Shown here: in pieces, positions 38,154 through 47,755 of the stretch
Layout of the letters: every line of letters begins with the position of its first letter
Position numbering within the stretch: position 1 is the first letter of the stretch
Assembly (NCBI RefSeq): GCF_902810435.1
Contig: NZ_LR778174.1
Location: forward strand, 1,782,501-1,846,500
Length of the DNA: 64,000 nt
Direction of reading: 5' to 3'
DNA from: Veillonella parvula
Lineage (GTDB): Bacteria > Bacillota > Negativicutes > Veillonellales > Veillonellaceae
Made by a program: the position numbers and the translations under genes
Notes under the pieces: model-generated
What the model was told of the DNA's origin: nothing
Seen by the model: only the letters and a program-made list of their open reading frames with translations
Database searches by the model: none

Positions 38154-38960
38154 TTATTCTTCCACAAGCTCTAAGTCCTGTTCATACGCATAGTCTGCTT
38201 CTGCTTGTGTAATCATGCCTTGGTCTACCATTTGTTCGAGCACCAGCTTTTGTCGAGCCTTTGCACCTTCATAGTTCGTATAAGGATCTAAATAGGACGG
38301 TGCATTGGGTAATGCTGCAAGCATAGCGCTTTGTCCCAATGTTAATCGGCTAGGACTTGTTCCAAAGTAGCCGTGAGCAGCTTCGTAGATACCGTAATAG
38401 TTATGACCATAATATACGGTATTCAAATACATGGTAAGGATTTCTTCCTTAGAGTAGTAATGTTCCATTTCACTAGCGAGGATGGCCTCTTCCACCTTAC
38501 GACTCATGATGCGTTTCGAGGAAAGGAACAGATTTTTTACTAGTTGTTGTGTAATAGTACTACCACCTTCTAGCGTTTCACCTGCTATAGTATTCGTGTA
38601 CAAGGCGCGAATAATACCGAGTACATCAATAGCTCCATGTTTATAATACCGCTTATCTTCAATAGCGATTAACGCATTTTTTGTATACTCAGGAATAACA
38701 TCCCCTTTCACCCAATGCTCTTTTGAAACACGTTGATTAAGAGCTATCTGTACTTTATCTCTAAATGTAAACAGTCGTATAATTCGATCCGTACGACTAA
38801 GCGTGTCTTCACTTTGTTCTATTTGTTTTTCAACAATTGTATGAGCTTTACTCTCACGATTTGTCCCTTGAAAGCTATGGTATCCGTCATATATAAACAT
38901 AGCCAAAATCATGACCACCACGAACACAACTAGATTTCGAAGGTAGCGAAATACTTTCAT
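38154..38960 (-). CDS. Monofunctional peptidoglycan glycosyltransferase (GT51)
   Basis: This 268-residue protein has one N-terminal membrane anchor (about residues 7-27) and a GT51 transglycosylase domain. The first catalytic-Glu motif is AIEDKRYYKHGAIDVLGI. The motifs GGSTITQQLVKNLFL and KVEEAILASEMEHYYSKEEI follow, and the last is PSRLTLGQSAMLAALPNAPS. No penicillin-binding transpeptidase domain follows. It polymerises lipid II strands. I prefer ATG 38960 after AGGTGA over the GTG at 38969. It is divergent from csoR across about 330 bases. Confidence 0.9.
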   Translation of the reverse strand: MKVFRYLRNLVVFVVVMILAMFIYDGYHSFQGTNRESKAHTIVEKQIEQSEDTLSRTDRIIRLFTFRDKVQIALNQRVSKEHWVKGDVIPEYTKNALIAIEDKRYYKHGAIDVLGIIRALYTNTIAGETLEGGSTITQQLVKNLFLSSKRIMSRKVEEAILASEMEHYYSKEEILTMYLNTVYYGHNYYGIYEAAHGYFGTSPSRLTLGQSAMLAALPNAPSYLDPYTNYEGAKARQKLVLEQMVDQGMITQAEADYAYEQDLELVEE

Positions 38961-39223
38961 TTCTTTCACCTATTTCTTAAAGGTCTGTAATATAAACACA
39001 TGTAAATATAGGTTTATAATCTAGCTATCTATACAATACCTTATATACATATACAAATATAAAGTATATTAAATGTATTGTATCACATCAATCAATAAGA
39101 AGATATGTAAAGCACTAGTTTTTACGTCCACTCATACTATAAATATATTTAATATATCTTATAACGGCACAATACTATATATCTATAAATACCGATTAAT
39201 GCATATTAGTTATACTTATTAAG

Positions 39224-39253
39224 TTGTATTAAAAACTTTAAATAGAGTATAAT
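39224..39253 (+). promoter_or_regulatory. Promoter of the CsoR-family gene
   Basis: TTGTAT (39224-39229) and a perfect TATAAT (39248-39253) are 18 bases apart, about 38 bases before the ATG. The gap from 38961 holds AT-rich sequence with no TACCC/GGGTA palindrome, so autoregulation through the motif at 27278 or 32984 is not supported. Confidence 0.65.
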
Positions 39254-39290
39254 ATATGAGATGATAAAAACATGCCTATGGAGGAGTAAA

Positions 39291-39569
39291 ATGAAACAGT
39301 GTATGGATTCAGAAAATCTGCATCGTCGATTGCGTAAAATCTTAGGTCAAGTGCAAGCTATTGATCGAATGATTGAAGAAGACATTCCCTGCGAAGATGT
39401 GTTGAGCCAAATTAATGCAGCTAAGTCTGCACTACATAAAGTAGGACAAGTAATTCTTGAAGGACATATCAACCACTGCGTACGAGATGGTATCGAACAT
39501 GGTGACGTGGAAAAAACCATTAGCGACTTTACAAAAGCTGTAGAGCGCTTTGCAAATATGGGTAAATAA
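39291..39569 (+). CDS. CsoR/RcnR-family metal-sensing repressor
   Basis: This 92-residue all-helical DUF156 protein has Cys34 (DIPCEDV), His59 and Cys63 (GHINHC), which reproduces the C-H-C ligand set of Cu(I)-sensing CsoR. RcnR-type nickel/cobalt sensors instead use Cys-His-His with an N-terminal His. His62 and Cys4 are extra potential ligands. No copper-export gene adjoins it, so its target must be elsewhere. ATG 39291 follows GGAGGAG. The palindromes near the Nik-type transporter have the shape expected for this family. Confidence 0.88.
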   Translation: MKQCMDSENLHRRLRKILGQVQAIDRMIEEDIPCEDVLSQINAAKSALHKVGQVILEGHINHCVRDGIEHGDVEKTISDFTKAVERFANMGK

Positions 39570-39650
39570 AAAAGGACTCTACAAATGAATTGCACCCAAA
39601 AAATGGACATAATTTTTGGAGGTGCAGTTCAAAATGTAGGGTCCTTTTTA
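39568..39650. terminator. Bidirectional terminator with IS3/IS150-like ends in its loop
   Basis: The outer arms AAAAGGACTCTACA (39570-39583) and TGTAGGGTCCTTTT (39635-39648) pair with one wobble, with T-runs on both strands. The loop holds two facing sequences, TGAATTGCACCCAAAAA (from 39586) and the complement of TGAACTGCACC (39613-39631). The first continues to TGGACA. These resemble the two ends of an IS150-group element with nothing between. It serves convergent csoR and ptsH. Confidence 0.65.
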
Positions 39651-39661
39651 TTACCCTCATA

Positions 39662-39922
39662 TTAATCGTGGTTAGTTGTTAAGAATTCGCTCAATGCAGC
39701 GAGTGCCTCGTCTTCGTCAGCACCGTCAGCCGTCAAGGTAACGGATGTGCCTTTTGTAGCACCCAAGGTCAATACAGTTAAAATGGATTTAGCATCTGCT
39801 GTTTTGCCATTAGCAGCGATAGTCACTTTGGAAGCGAACTTAGCAGCCAATTGTGTGAAAGCTGTAGCAGGACGAGCATGTAAACCGGATTCGTTAGTAA
39901 TTTCTACTGTTAATTCTTTCAT
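39662..39922 (-). CDS. ptsH: Phosphocarrier protein HPr
   Basis: This 86-residue PTS carrier passes phosphate from EI to sugar-specific EII proteins. The active site is His15 in GLHARPAT. Ser46 in AKSIL is the site that HPr kinase would phosphorylate in Firmicutes. It lies downstream of ptsI, reversed from the usual ptsH-ptsI order. The 136-base gap between them may hold a separate promoter. Confidence 0.95.
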   Translation of the reverse strand: MKELTVEITNESGLHARPATAFTQLAAKFASKVTIAANGKTADAKSILTVLTLGATKGTSVTLTADGADEDEALAALSEFLTTNHD

Positions 39923-40058
39923 GATAACCTCTTTCTATCTCGATAGGCGGTGCCTATCCATTCGTTCTAATAGATATATTGTATCAATATCAAGCATTTC
40001 AATTCAAGTATATTACATCGTATTTGCTATGTAATGATCCTATTTAACAAAAATAGAA

Positions 40059-41786
40059 TTATAATAAACCTTTTTCAGCTAATACAGATTTAGCGTATTC
40101 TGTAATTTCTTCTGCTGTGTCCATAGTAAGTGCTTTATTTGCTACCTCTTCACATTCTGTTTTGGAAACAGAACGCAAAATATTTTTAATAAGAGGAATC
40201 GAAGAAGCCGTCATGGAGAATTCGTCGAGGCCAAGGCCCAACAGAATCATGGTCGCCACAGGGTCGCTAGCAAGCTCACCACACATGCCTGTAAATTTAC
40301 CTTGTTCATGACTGGCATCAATGACGTGCTTAATAAGACGTAACACACCTGGATGCAATGGTTGATACAAGCTACCAATTGCTTCGTTCATACGGTCTAC
40401 TGCCAATGTGTATTGGCAAAGATCATTCGTACCGATACTAAAGAAGTCTACATATTTAGCAAGAATTGGAGATATAACAGCTGCCGCTGGTACTTCGATC
40501 ATGATGCCAACCTTGATATCCTTGTTAAAATCCTTACCCTCAGCCGCCAGCTCCTCTTTACATTCATCAAGCATAGCATTCGCTTGCTTCACTTCCTCAA
40601 CGGAAGCAATCATAGGATACATGATGTGAATATCACCAAACGCACTAGCTCGTAATAAGGCACGCAATTGTACCTTAAAGATATCTGGACGATTTAAGGA
40701 TATACGAATAGCGCGGTACCCTAGGAATGGGTTCATTTCACTTGGTAAATCAAGGCATTTCAATTCCTTGTCTCCACCGATGTCCATGGTACGGATAATA
40801 ACAGGCTGCCCCTTCATATCTTGGGCTACCTTTTTATACTCTTCGAATTGTATTTCTTCTGCAGGCAATTCGTCATTTTCCATGTAAAGGAATTCTGTAC
40901 GGTACAAACCAATACCTTGCGCCCCCATAGTGAGCGCATGTTTAGCATCCTTCGCCTTACCAATGTTGCCGAATAGCTCTACATGATGACCATCAGTAGT
41001 AGTAGCTTCAAGATTAGCGGATTCGCGCAACCGTTTTAACTCCTCTTGAAACGCCAACGCTTGATTTGTATACTCCGTCCAATCCGCATCAGATGGATTG
41101 ATTTCCACGATACCATCCGTACCAAGAACGACTGCCTTATCGCCATCTGCAAAGCTTTCAATATCACCAACGCCCATAACTGCAGGAATCTCTAAGGTGC
41201 GAGCCATGATAGCCGCATGAGATGTAGGGCCACCTGCTGCCGTAACGATACCTTTTACTACCGCTTTATCAAGGGATGCCGTATCAGATGGTGCCAAATC
41301 ATGAGCCACCAAGATAACCTCGCCAGAAATATGTGATAAACCGCGAGGGTTCATGCCTAACATATTACGCATCAAACGATCGCCGATATCCTTAATATCT
41401 GCACCTCGTTCACGCATGTAAGCGTCTTCCATACCAAGGAAGATATTTGCAAAGGTTTCAATTGTTTGAGCCGTAGCCGCTACCACATTCATATGGCTAG
41501 ACTCAACAAGGGATTTAATTCCGTCAGATAAGGATGGGTCTTGAGCAATTTGCATATGCGCTTCAAAAATAGCCGCCTCTTCTGGCCCCATTTCATCCAA
41601 CGCTTTTTTACGAATAGTATCCAATTGTTTTAAGGTAGATGCCATAGCAGTTGCAAACTTGCCTATTTCTTCTTCTACCTTGTCTTCCGTTACATTGTAA
41701 TCAGGAATGACAATTTCCTCTTGAATATATCTATATACATTGCCTACTGCAATGCCACGAGATCCAGAAATCCCTTGAATTCGCAT
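40059..41786 (-). CDS. ptsI: PTS enzyme I
   Basis: This is the phosphoenolpyruvate-protein phosphotransferase. Its 575 residues include the N-terminal HPr-binding domain, the phosphohistidine His190 in GGPTSHAAIMAR, and the C-terminal PEP-binding barrel with GLYRTEFLYM and GIMIEVPAAA. It phosphorylates HPr for FruA, encoded 3.5 kb away on the other strand. It is divergent from dapF across 318 bases. Confidence 0.96.
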   Translation of the reverse strand: MRIQGISGSRGIAVGNVYRYIQEEIVIPDYNVTEDKVEEEIGKFATAMASTLKQLDTIRKKALDEMGPEEAAIFEAHMQIAQDPSLSDGIKSLVESSHMNVVAATAQTIETFANIFLGMEDAYMRERGADIKDIGDRLMRNMLGMNPRGLSHISGEVILVAHDLAPSDTASLDKAVVKGIVTAAGGPTSHAAIMARTLEIPAVMGVGDIESFADGDKAVVLGTDGIVEINPSDADWTEYTNQALAFQEELKRLRESANLEATTTDGHHVELFGNIGKAKDAKHALTMGAQGIGLYRTEFLYMENDELPAEEIQFEEYKKVAQDMKGQPVIIRTMDIGGDKELKCLDLPSEMNPFLGYRAIRISLNRPDIFKVQLRALLRASAFGDIHIMYPMIASVEEVKQANAMLDECKEELAAEGKDFNKDIKVGIMIEVPAAAVISPILAKYVDFFSIGTNDLCQYTLAVDRMNEAIGSLYQPLHPGVLRLIKHVIDASHEQGKFTGMCGELASDPVATMILLGLGLDEFSMTASSIPLIKNILRSVSKTECEEVANKALTMDTAEEITEYAKSVLAEKGLL

Positions 41787-42010
41787 ATGTGTTCCTCTTT
41801 CTATTACGATTAACTACATTACTCTTTATTTTATCATTTCTCTGTTAAACAATAAAGTAATCCAAATACCTATATTCCCTTAAATAATCGTCCCATATGG
41901 GGCATTTTTTGTTTCACTATAACTCTTAATAAACGCTGTAAGCTTTCCTTATTTTCCCTTTATTTTGCTATAAATTTATACGATTCCATACAATGCTTAA
42001 GGCCTATTTA

Positions 42011-42019
42011 TGATATAAT
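42011..42019 (+). promoter_or_regulatory. Extended -10 promoter of the dapF unit
   Basis: TGATATAAT is a perfect -10 with an extended TG and no good -35. The short leader contains the hairpin CTTTCAC...GTGAAAG (42055-42082) just before the dapF ribosome site. The rest of 41787-42010 is AT-rich with no gene seen. Confidence 0.5.
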
Positions 42020-42104
42020 ATTATAATATAGAATATATAATAATAAACATATGAGACTTTCACGGGCTTCATGGTGAAAGTCTTACTTATTGATAGGAGA
42101 CTTT

Positions 42105-42938
42105 ATGAAATTAACGAAAATGCATGGTCTCGGCAATGACTTCATCCTCTTTGCCGACCCACAAGGGACGTCTAAAGACTACACAGACCTCGCCATCCGC
42201 CTTTGCGATCGTCGCACGGGTATTGGTGCCGATGGTCTTGCCGTCCTAGTTCCTTCCGAAACCTGTGATGTGCGCATGCGCATCATCAACTCCGATGGTA
42301 GTGAAGCAGAAATGTGCGGTAATGCCATCCGTTGCTTTGCCAAATACGCTTATGAACACGGTGAAACAACGAAGGAGACTTTCACCATCGAAACCTTAGC
42401 TGGCGTAATGAAGCCTACATTGACTATCGAAAACGGAATAGTCACACAAGTTACTGTAAACATGGGCAAACCATTCTTTAAGTCCCAAGACATTCCTATG
42501 AATGTAAACATGGATAAGGTTATCGACGTAGACCTCGATGTAAACGGTGAGACCATAACGGTAAGCTCCGTATTGCTTGGCGTGCCTCATACGGAGGTAT
42601 TCATCGCCGACATTACAAAAGCCCCTGTTACAACACAAGGCCCTATCCTTGAAAAGCACGATGCCTTCCCTGCTAACACAAATGTAAACTACATTGAAGT
42701 AGTAAATGACAAACACATCAAGGTGCGCACTTGGGAGCGTGGAGCTGGCGCTACCTTAGCATGTGGAACAGGATCTTGTGCCTCTGCCGTTATGTCCTTT
42801 GAAAAAGGTTTAACAGGCCGTGAAGTAGATGTAGAACTTTATTTAGGAACATTGCATATTTCATACTTGGAGGATGGCACGGTGCTCATGACAGGCCCGG
42901 CTGAGGAAGTCTTCGAAACAGAACTTCCTATCGATTAA
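42105..42938 (+). CDS. dapF: Diaminopimelate epimerase
   Basis: It converts LL- to meso-diaminopimelate for peptidoglycan and lysine. It is 277 residues with the N-terminal KMHGLGNDFILF. The two catalytic cysteines are in SEAEMCGNAIRC (first half) and LACGTGSCASAV (second half). ATG 42105 follows TAGGAG. It heads a plus-strand run with the antiporter, fruK and fruA, but a functional link to those is not obvious. Confidence 0.96.
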   Translation: MKLTKMHGLGNDFILFADPQGTSKDYTDLAIRLCDRRTGIGADGLAVLVPSETCDVRMRIINSDGSEAEMCGNAIRCFAKYAYEHGETTKETFTIETLAGVMKPTLTIENGIVTQVTVNMGKPFFKSQDIPMNVNMDKVIDVDLDVNGETITVSSVLLGVPHTEVFIADITKAPVTTQGPILEKHDAFPANTNVNYIEVVNDKHIKVRTWERGAGATLACGTGSCASAVMSFEKGLTGREVDVELYLGTLHISYLEDGTVLMTGPAEEVFETELPID

Positions 42939-42939
42939 A

Positions 42940-44337
42940 ATGAAGTGGTTACAACTTATATTAAATGCGTTCCTAAGGTACCAACAGGGCCGCACACTCA
43001 TGCCACGGAATATAGAGCCCCTTTTGGGACTACTTGCATCCATTCTCGTCATCCTCATAGCCGTAGCCAATAGCATCGCTATTGGTTATGCCTTGATTGT
43101 CGTATGGTGCATCATGGCCTTTGTATTTTATCGCAAAGGATATCAACCAAAGGAACTATTAAACCTATCCTGGACAGGTGCTAAAACGTCCATCGTGGTG
43201 ATGCAAATCTTTCTTCTCATCGGTTGGCTCATCGCCATGTGGCAAGCAGCGGGCATTATCCCTATGATCATTGCCACAGGCATCGACTTGATTGATCCAT
43301 CCATCTTTATCGTCTGTGCCTTTTTAATAACAGCTATAGTGAGTATGTTGTTAGGTACTGCACTAGGCACTGTAGGAACGATAGGCATCGTACTCATCAC
43401 CATGGCAAGAGCTGGTAATATTCCAGAAAATATTGTGGCCGGTGCTATTATTGCAGGTGCTTACTTTGGTGATCGAAACGGACCACTATCATCTAGTGCG
43501 TCTCTCGTAGCAACCTTAACCCATACAAAGGTATCGACGAATATTCCCATTATATTTAAAGATGGTATTCCAGCACTCATCATCTCTACAGTGTTGTATC
43601 TATTACTATCTCAGTGGTACCCACTCAATTACGAAAATAGTTTACTATCCGATACAATTCACTTTATTTTCAACATCGATTGGACATTATGGATTCCAGT
43701 CATCATCGTCATTGGTCTATTGCCTTTGAAAGTATCTATCCGTTGGCCTATCGGACTAAGTGCATTAGCGGCGGCCATTCTAGCCTATACCAATCAGGAT
43801 GCGAGCCTCTCAGAGTTGGGATGGTATACTTTAACAGGCTTTGAACTACCGCACTATAATCCACTAGCTAATATCATTCATGGCGGCGGTCTACAAACGA
43901 TGTTTATCCCTACCCTATCAATTTTTATGGCTACTGCTATTTCAGGCATGCTCGAAGGGGTTGGCTTCTGGAACGATATACGACAACTATTAGAGCGAGC
44001 TAAAACACGGAGCGATGTATTTGCTGCCAATGTAGGTCTTGCCTTCTTAACAGGTGCGGTTGGATGCAGCCAAGCTATTGCGGTAGTTATGACGCACTCT
44101 ATTATGCGCATTACCTACGCACAGCGAGGTATTCAAGACGAAGATGTAATGCTAGACTTTGAAAATAGCGGTATTCTCATCGCTCCATTGCAACCGTGGA
44201 ATATTGCTGCCTACGTGCCTGTTGTCATGATGGGTACAAGTTCAGCAGGTTATGTACCATTTGCCTTCTTCCTATATCTAGTACCACTCATCTATTGGTT
44301 ACGATTACGGAAGCAAGATCAACCGATCATACGCTAA
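42940..44337 (+). CDS. NhaC-family Na+/H+ antiporter-like protein
   Basis: This 465-residue membrane protein has about ten to twelve helices and the NhaC signature GAYFGDRNGPLSSSASLVATL in the middle. The second half carries GCSQAIAVVMTHSIM. It could exchange Na+ for H+ or, as some NhaC relatives do, malate for lactate with ion coupling. Malate-lactate exchange would suit a lactate fermenter, but the sequence alone does not decide. The start at 42940 is one base after dapF; no separate ribosome site is clear, so coupling is likely. Confidence 0.8.
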   Translation: MKWLQLILNAFLRYQQGRTLMPRNIEPLLGLLASILVILIAVANSIAIGYALIVVWCIMAFVFYRKGYQPKELLNLSWTGAKTSIVVMQIFLLIGWLIAMWQAAGIIPMIIATGIDLIDPSIFIVCAFLITAIVSMLLGTALGTVGTIGIVLITMARAGNIPENIVAGAIIAGAYFGDRNGPLSSSASLVATLTHTKVSTNIPIIFKDGIPALIISTVLYLLLSQWYPLNYENSLLSDTIHFIFNIDWTLWIPVIIVIGLLPLKVSIRWPIGLSALAAAILAYTNQDASLSELGWYTLTGFELPHYNPLANIIHGGGLQTMFIPTLSIFMATAISGMLEGVGFWNDIRQLLERAKTRSDVFAANVGLAFLTGAVGCSQAIAVVMTHSIMRITYAQRGIQDEDVMLDFENSGILIAPLQPWNIAAYVPVVMMGTSSAGYVPFAFFLYLVPLIYWLRLRKQDQPIIR

Positions 44338-44365
44338 TTAGTATTATCTCAAAAGGGGAAATTGT

Positions 44366-45280
44366 ATGATTTACACTATTACCTTTAATCCAGCTCTCGA
44401 TTATATCGTGCGCCTTGATCACCTCAAGACGGGTACTATTAATCGCACCATCCAAGAATACGTTCTCGGTGGCGGCAAAGGTATCAACGTATCTATCGTG
44501 CTCAACAATCTTGGCATGGATACGACAGCACTCGGCTTCATCGCAGGGTTTACTGGCGAAGAAATCGTAACACAACTCAAGAAATTCGGCGTGAAAGAAG
44601 ATTTCATCCGGCTTCGCGAAGGATTAACCCGCATCAATGTTAAGGTAAAAGCCTCTAATGAGGAAACAGAGATTAATGGTCGCGGCCCAATCATCAGTAC
44701 CGACGAATTAGAAGCTCTATACAAACAGCTTGATGCGTTGACCGAAAAGGACACCTTAATCCTTGCTGGCAGCATTCCTTCTAGCCTACCAAGCGATATG
44801 TACGAACTCATTATGGAGCGCTTACAACATAAAAGTATCCGCATCATAGTAGATGCTACAAAAGATCTACTCACAAAAGTCTTGCCTTATAAACCATTTT
44901 TAATTAAGCCAAATAATCACGAGCTTAGCGAAATCTTTGGTCGCACTCTCGCTACAAAGGATGACCTTGTAGAAGCTGCCAAAGCATTGCAAGAGAAAGG
45001 TGCACAACATGTGCTTATCTCTATGGCTGGTGATGGAGCTATCTTGGTCGCTACTGACGGCACTGTATATACAAGTCCTGCCCCTAAAGGAACTCTCGTG
45101 AATTCCGTGGGTGCTGGCGACTCCATGGTAGCCGGCTTTATTACGGGCTATGAAAAGACGGGTGACTTACAAGAGGCGCTCTATTGGGGTATCTCCAGTG
45201 GCTCTGCCTCCGCTTACTCTGAAAACCTCGCAACCCTTGAAGAAGTAGAAGCACTACTTTCACAAGTACGAGTTAAATAA
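44366..45280 (+). CDS. fruK: 1-phosphofructokinase
   Basis: This PfkB-family sugar kinase makes fructose-1,6-bisphosphate from the fructose-1-phosphate delivered by FruA. It is 304 residues with the N-terminal ITFNPALDYIVRLD, GGGKGINVSIVLNNLG (sugar site) and the catalytic NSVGAGDSMVAGFITGY near residue 250. AAGGGG precedes the ATG. FruA starts 33 bases later; no FruR regulator is adjacent. Confidence 0.95.
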   Translation: MIYTITFNPALDYIVRLDHLKTGTINRTIQEYVLGGGKGINVSIVLNNLGMDTTALGFIAGFTGEEIVTQLKKFGVKEDFIRLREGLTRINVKVKASNEETEINGRGPIISTDELEALYKQLDALTEKDTLILAGSIPSSLPSDMYELIMERLQHKSIRIIVDATKDLLTKVLPYKPFLIKPNNHELSEIFGRTLATKDDLVEAAKALQEKGAQHVLISMAGDGAILVATDGTVYTSPAPKGTLVNSVGAGDSMVAGFITGYEKTGDLQEALYWGISSGSASAYSENLATLEEVEALLSQVRVK

Positions 45281-45313
45281 TTTTATATTTTATGTGCATC
45301 AAGGAGTACACAT

Positions 45314-47308
45314 ATGCAAATCACTGATTTATTAAAACCTCAATCTATCCTGCTGAATGCAGATCCTGTCACAAAGGCTGACGCCATTTACACCTTAGGT
45401 GAATTGATGGACAAAGGCGGCCACTTGACAGATAAAGCAGAATATTTAAAAGCAGTGTTCGCTCGTGAAGAGTCTGGTTCTACAGGCCTTGGCGACGGTA
45501 TTGCCACACCACACGCTAAATCTGCAGGGGTAAAAGAAGCAGGCCTAGCCGCTATGGTCGTGCCTAACGGTGTAGATTTTGAAGCGCTTGATGGTCAACC
45601 TTCCCGCCTATTCTTCATGATTGCAGCTCCAGAAGGCGCCGCTGACACTCATGTAGAGGTATTAAGCAAACTAGCAACTATGGTGATTGACCCTGATTTC
45701 AAAGAAGCCCTCATCGCAGCTCCAACGGTAGAACGTTTCTTGGAGCTAATAACAGCTAAAGAGCAAGGCAAGTTTGATCCATCTATAGAAGGATTTATCA
45801 AACCAACAGAGGATCAAAAAGCAACCAGCATTACCGATGCTATCGAAGCAAAGGCTACAGAGGCAATTGAAAAGGTAGCACCTAAAATTTCTGTAGATAA
45901 CCCACATTATGATGTACTAGCTGTTACTGGTTGCCCTACAGGCATTGCACACACCTATATGGCTGCCGAATCTTTAGAACGCAAAGCTAAAGAAATGGGT
46001 GTTTCTTTAAAAGTAGAAAAGAATGGTGCATCTGGTGTGAAAGATGCTCTTACAGCAGAAGAAATCGAGCACGCTAAATGCATTATCGTAGCTTCTGACC
46101 GTCAAGTAGAGATGGCACGCTTTGATGGCAAACCTATGATTCAAACTAAGGTTGCAAACGGCATCAATAAAGCGGAAGAGTTATTGCGTGAAGCTATGGC
46201 TGGTACAGCACCTGTATACCACGCTTCTCCATCTGACAAAAATGGCGCAGTAGCAGCATTCGATGCGGCAGATAACTTCGGTCGCCAAATCTACAAACAT
46301 TTGATGAACGGCGTATCTCACATGTTGCCGTTTGTTATCGGTGGCGGTATCTTAATTGCCCTCGCCTTCTTATTCGACGTATTCGACCCAGCAAATCCTA
46401 AAAACTTTGGTTCCGGTACGCCTCTTGCGGCCTTCCTAATGCAAATTGGTGGTGCTTCCTTTGGCTTCATGTTACCCGTATTAGCAGGTTACATCGCCAT
46501 GAGTATTGCAGACCGTCCAGGTCTTGTAGCTGGTTTCGTTGGAGGCTTATTGGCTAACCAAGGTGGCTCTGGTTTCCTAGGTGCATTGATTGCCGGTTTC
46601 GCAGCAGGTTATTTGGTATTATTAGTTAAGAAATTAGTATCTGGTTTGCCTCAAGCCTTAGAAGGTACAAAACCGGTTCTCTTCTATCCTGTACTTGGCG
46701 TATTATTCATCGGTATCGCTATTACCTTTATCATCAATCCTCCTGTATCCGCACTTAACCACTGGTTGATGGACTCCTTGCAATCCATGGGCACAACGAG
46801 CCGCGTATTATTAGGACTTATCTTTGGTGCTATGATGTCAGTTGACATGGGCGGCCCTGTAAACAAAGCGGCTTATGTTATCGGTACTGGTGCTCTTGCA
46901 ACTGGCGAATACGGTATTATGGCGGCTGTCATGGCAGGCGGTATGGTTCCTCCATTGGCAATCGCTCTTTGTACTACATTCTTCCCTAGCCGCTTCACAG
47001 AGGCTGAACGTAAATCTGGTATTACAAACTACATCATGGGGCTTTCCTTCATCACAGAAGGTGCCATCCCATTTGCAGCAGCCGATCCAGTTCGCGTATT
47101 ACCAGCTTGTATTATCGGTGCTGGTACAGCCGGTGCGTTATCTATGTTCTTCGAATGCACACTACGCGCTCCACACGGCGGCATCTTTGTAGTACCAACA
47201 ATTGGTAATCCACTTCTATACCTTGCATCCATCGCAATCGGTTCCGTTGTGGCTTGCTTCATCTTAGCACTTGTAAAGCCAAGCTTAAAAAATAGTATCA
47301 CAAAATAA
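45314..47308 (+). CDS. fruA: Fructose PTS enzyme IIABC
   Basis: This fused fructose permease is 664 residues. IIA comes first, with phosphohistidine His67 in ATPHAKS. IIB follows, with phosphocysteine Cys207 in VTGCPTGIAHTYMAAE. A IIC membrane domain with about nine helices starts near residue 325. It imports and phosphorylates fructose to fructose-1-phosphate. It depends on EI and HPr encoded at 39662-41786. No HPr-like domain is fused. Confidence 0.95.
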   Translation: MQITDLLKPQSILLNADPVTKADAIYTLGELMDKGGHLTDKAEYLKAVFAREESGSTGLGDGIATPHAKSAGVKEAGLAAMVVPNGVDFEALDGQPSRLFFMIAAPEGAADTHVEVLSKLATMVIDPDFKEALIAAPTVERFLELITAKEQGKFDPSIEGFIKPTEDQKATSITDAIEAKATEAIEKVAPKISVDNPHYDVLAVTGCPTGIAHTYMAAESLERKAKEMGVSLKVEKNGASGVKDALTAEEIEHAKCIIVASDRQVEMARFDGKPMIQTKVANGINKAEELLREAMAGTAPVYHASPSDKNGAVAAFDAADNFGRQIYKHLMNGVSHMLPFVIGGGILIALAFLFDVFDPANPKNFGSGTPLAAFLMQIGGASFGFMLPVLAGYIAMSIADRPGLVAGFVGGLLANQGGSGFLGALIAGFAAGYLVLLVKKLVSGLPQALEGTKPVLFYPVLGVLFIGIAITFIINPPVSALNHWLMDSLQSMGTTSRVLLGLIFGAMMSVDMGGPVNKAAYVIGTGALATGEYGIMAAVMAGGMVPPLAIALCTTFFPSRFTEAERKSGITNYIMGLSFITEGAIPFAAADPVRVLPACIIGAGTAGALSMFFECTLRAPHGGIFVVPTIGNPLLYLASIAIGSVVACFILALVKPSLKNSITK

Positions 47309-47488
47309 ATCATTAAAATTAACCATCAATTATAGCTTATATATGATTGATTGATGGCTGATAATTGTTGATTGTTTATGATGAGTTTCGACGATTAGCA
47401 GTTAGTAACTAATAGTTAACATTTAGCGACTAATTGATTAATGACTCTTATCGATGGTGAAAGCTGGTGTCACACCAGTAGATATAGT

Positions 47489-47580
47489 AAAAGGACTAGA
47501 ATATACGTATTCTGAACTGACCTAAAATTGGACACAATTTTGGAACAACAATTCAGAAGTATACGTGATCTAGTCCTTTT
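47489..47580 (+). terminator. Terminator with IS3/IS150-like end sequences in its loop
   Basis: The outer arms AAAAGGACTAGA (47489-47500) and TCTAGTCCTTTT (47569-47580) are perfect. Inside, ACGTA/TACGT and TTCTGAA/TTCAGAA extend the stem. The core carries TGAACTGACCTAAAATTGG, continuing to ACA, and a facing CAATTTTGG, again like juxtaposed IS ends. The preceding stretch 47309-47488 is a low-complexity run of ATTGATT/AGTTAGT-like repeats with no gene. Confidence 0.6.
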
Positions 47581-47659
47581 CTGATATTCAAAAATAATTA
47601 ATATTATTTTATATTTTATAATCTAGACTACTTTCAAAAGTGGAAGCAAGTCCTCAAAA

Positions 47660-47689
47660 TTGTACAATCACATCGATTTATGTTAAACT
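47660..47689 (+). promoter_or_regulatory. Possible promoter of the tannase-like gene
   Basis: TTGTAC (47660-47665) and TAAACT (47684-47689) are 18 bases apart, about 67 bases before the start codon. The -10 is a moderate match. Confidence 0.4.
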
Positions 47690-47755
47690 ATATAAATATT
47701 AATAAACTTTAAAATTATAAACTATTATTAGAAATCTAGTTCGGAGAGCTAATTC

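Noticed and set aside
47309-47488. Short ATTGATT- and AGTTAGT-like repeats after fruA
   Set aside because: They are irregular low-complexity repeats with no constant unit or spacing; I see no gene or clear structure except the small CTGGTGTCACACCAG palindrome.
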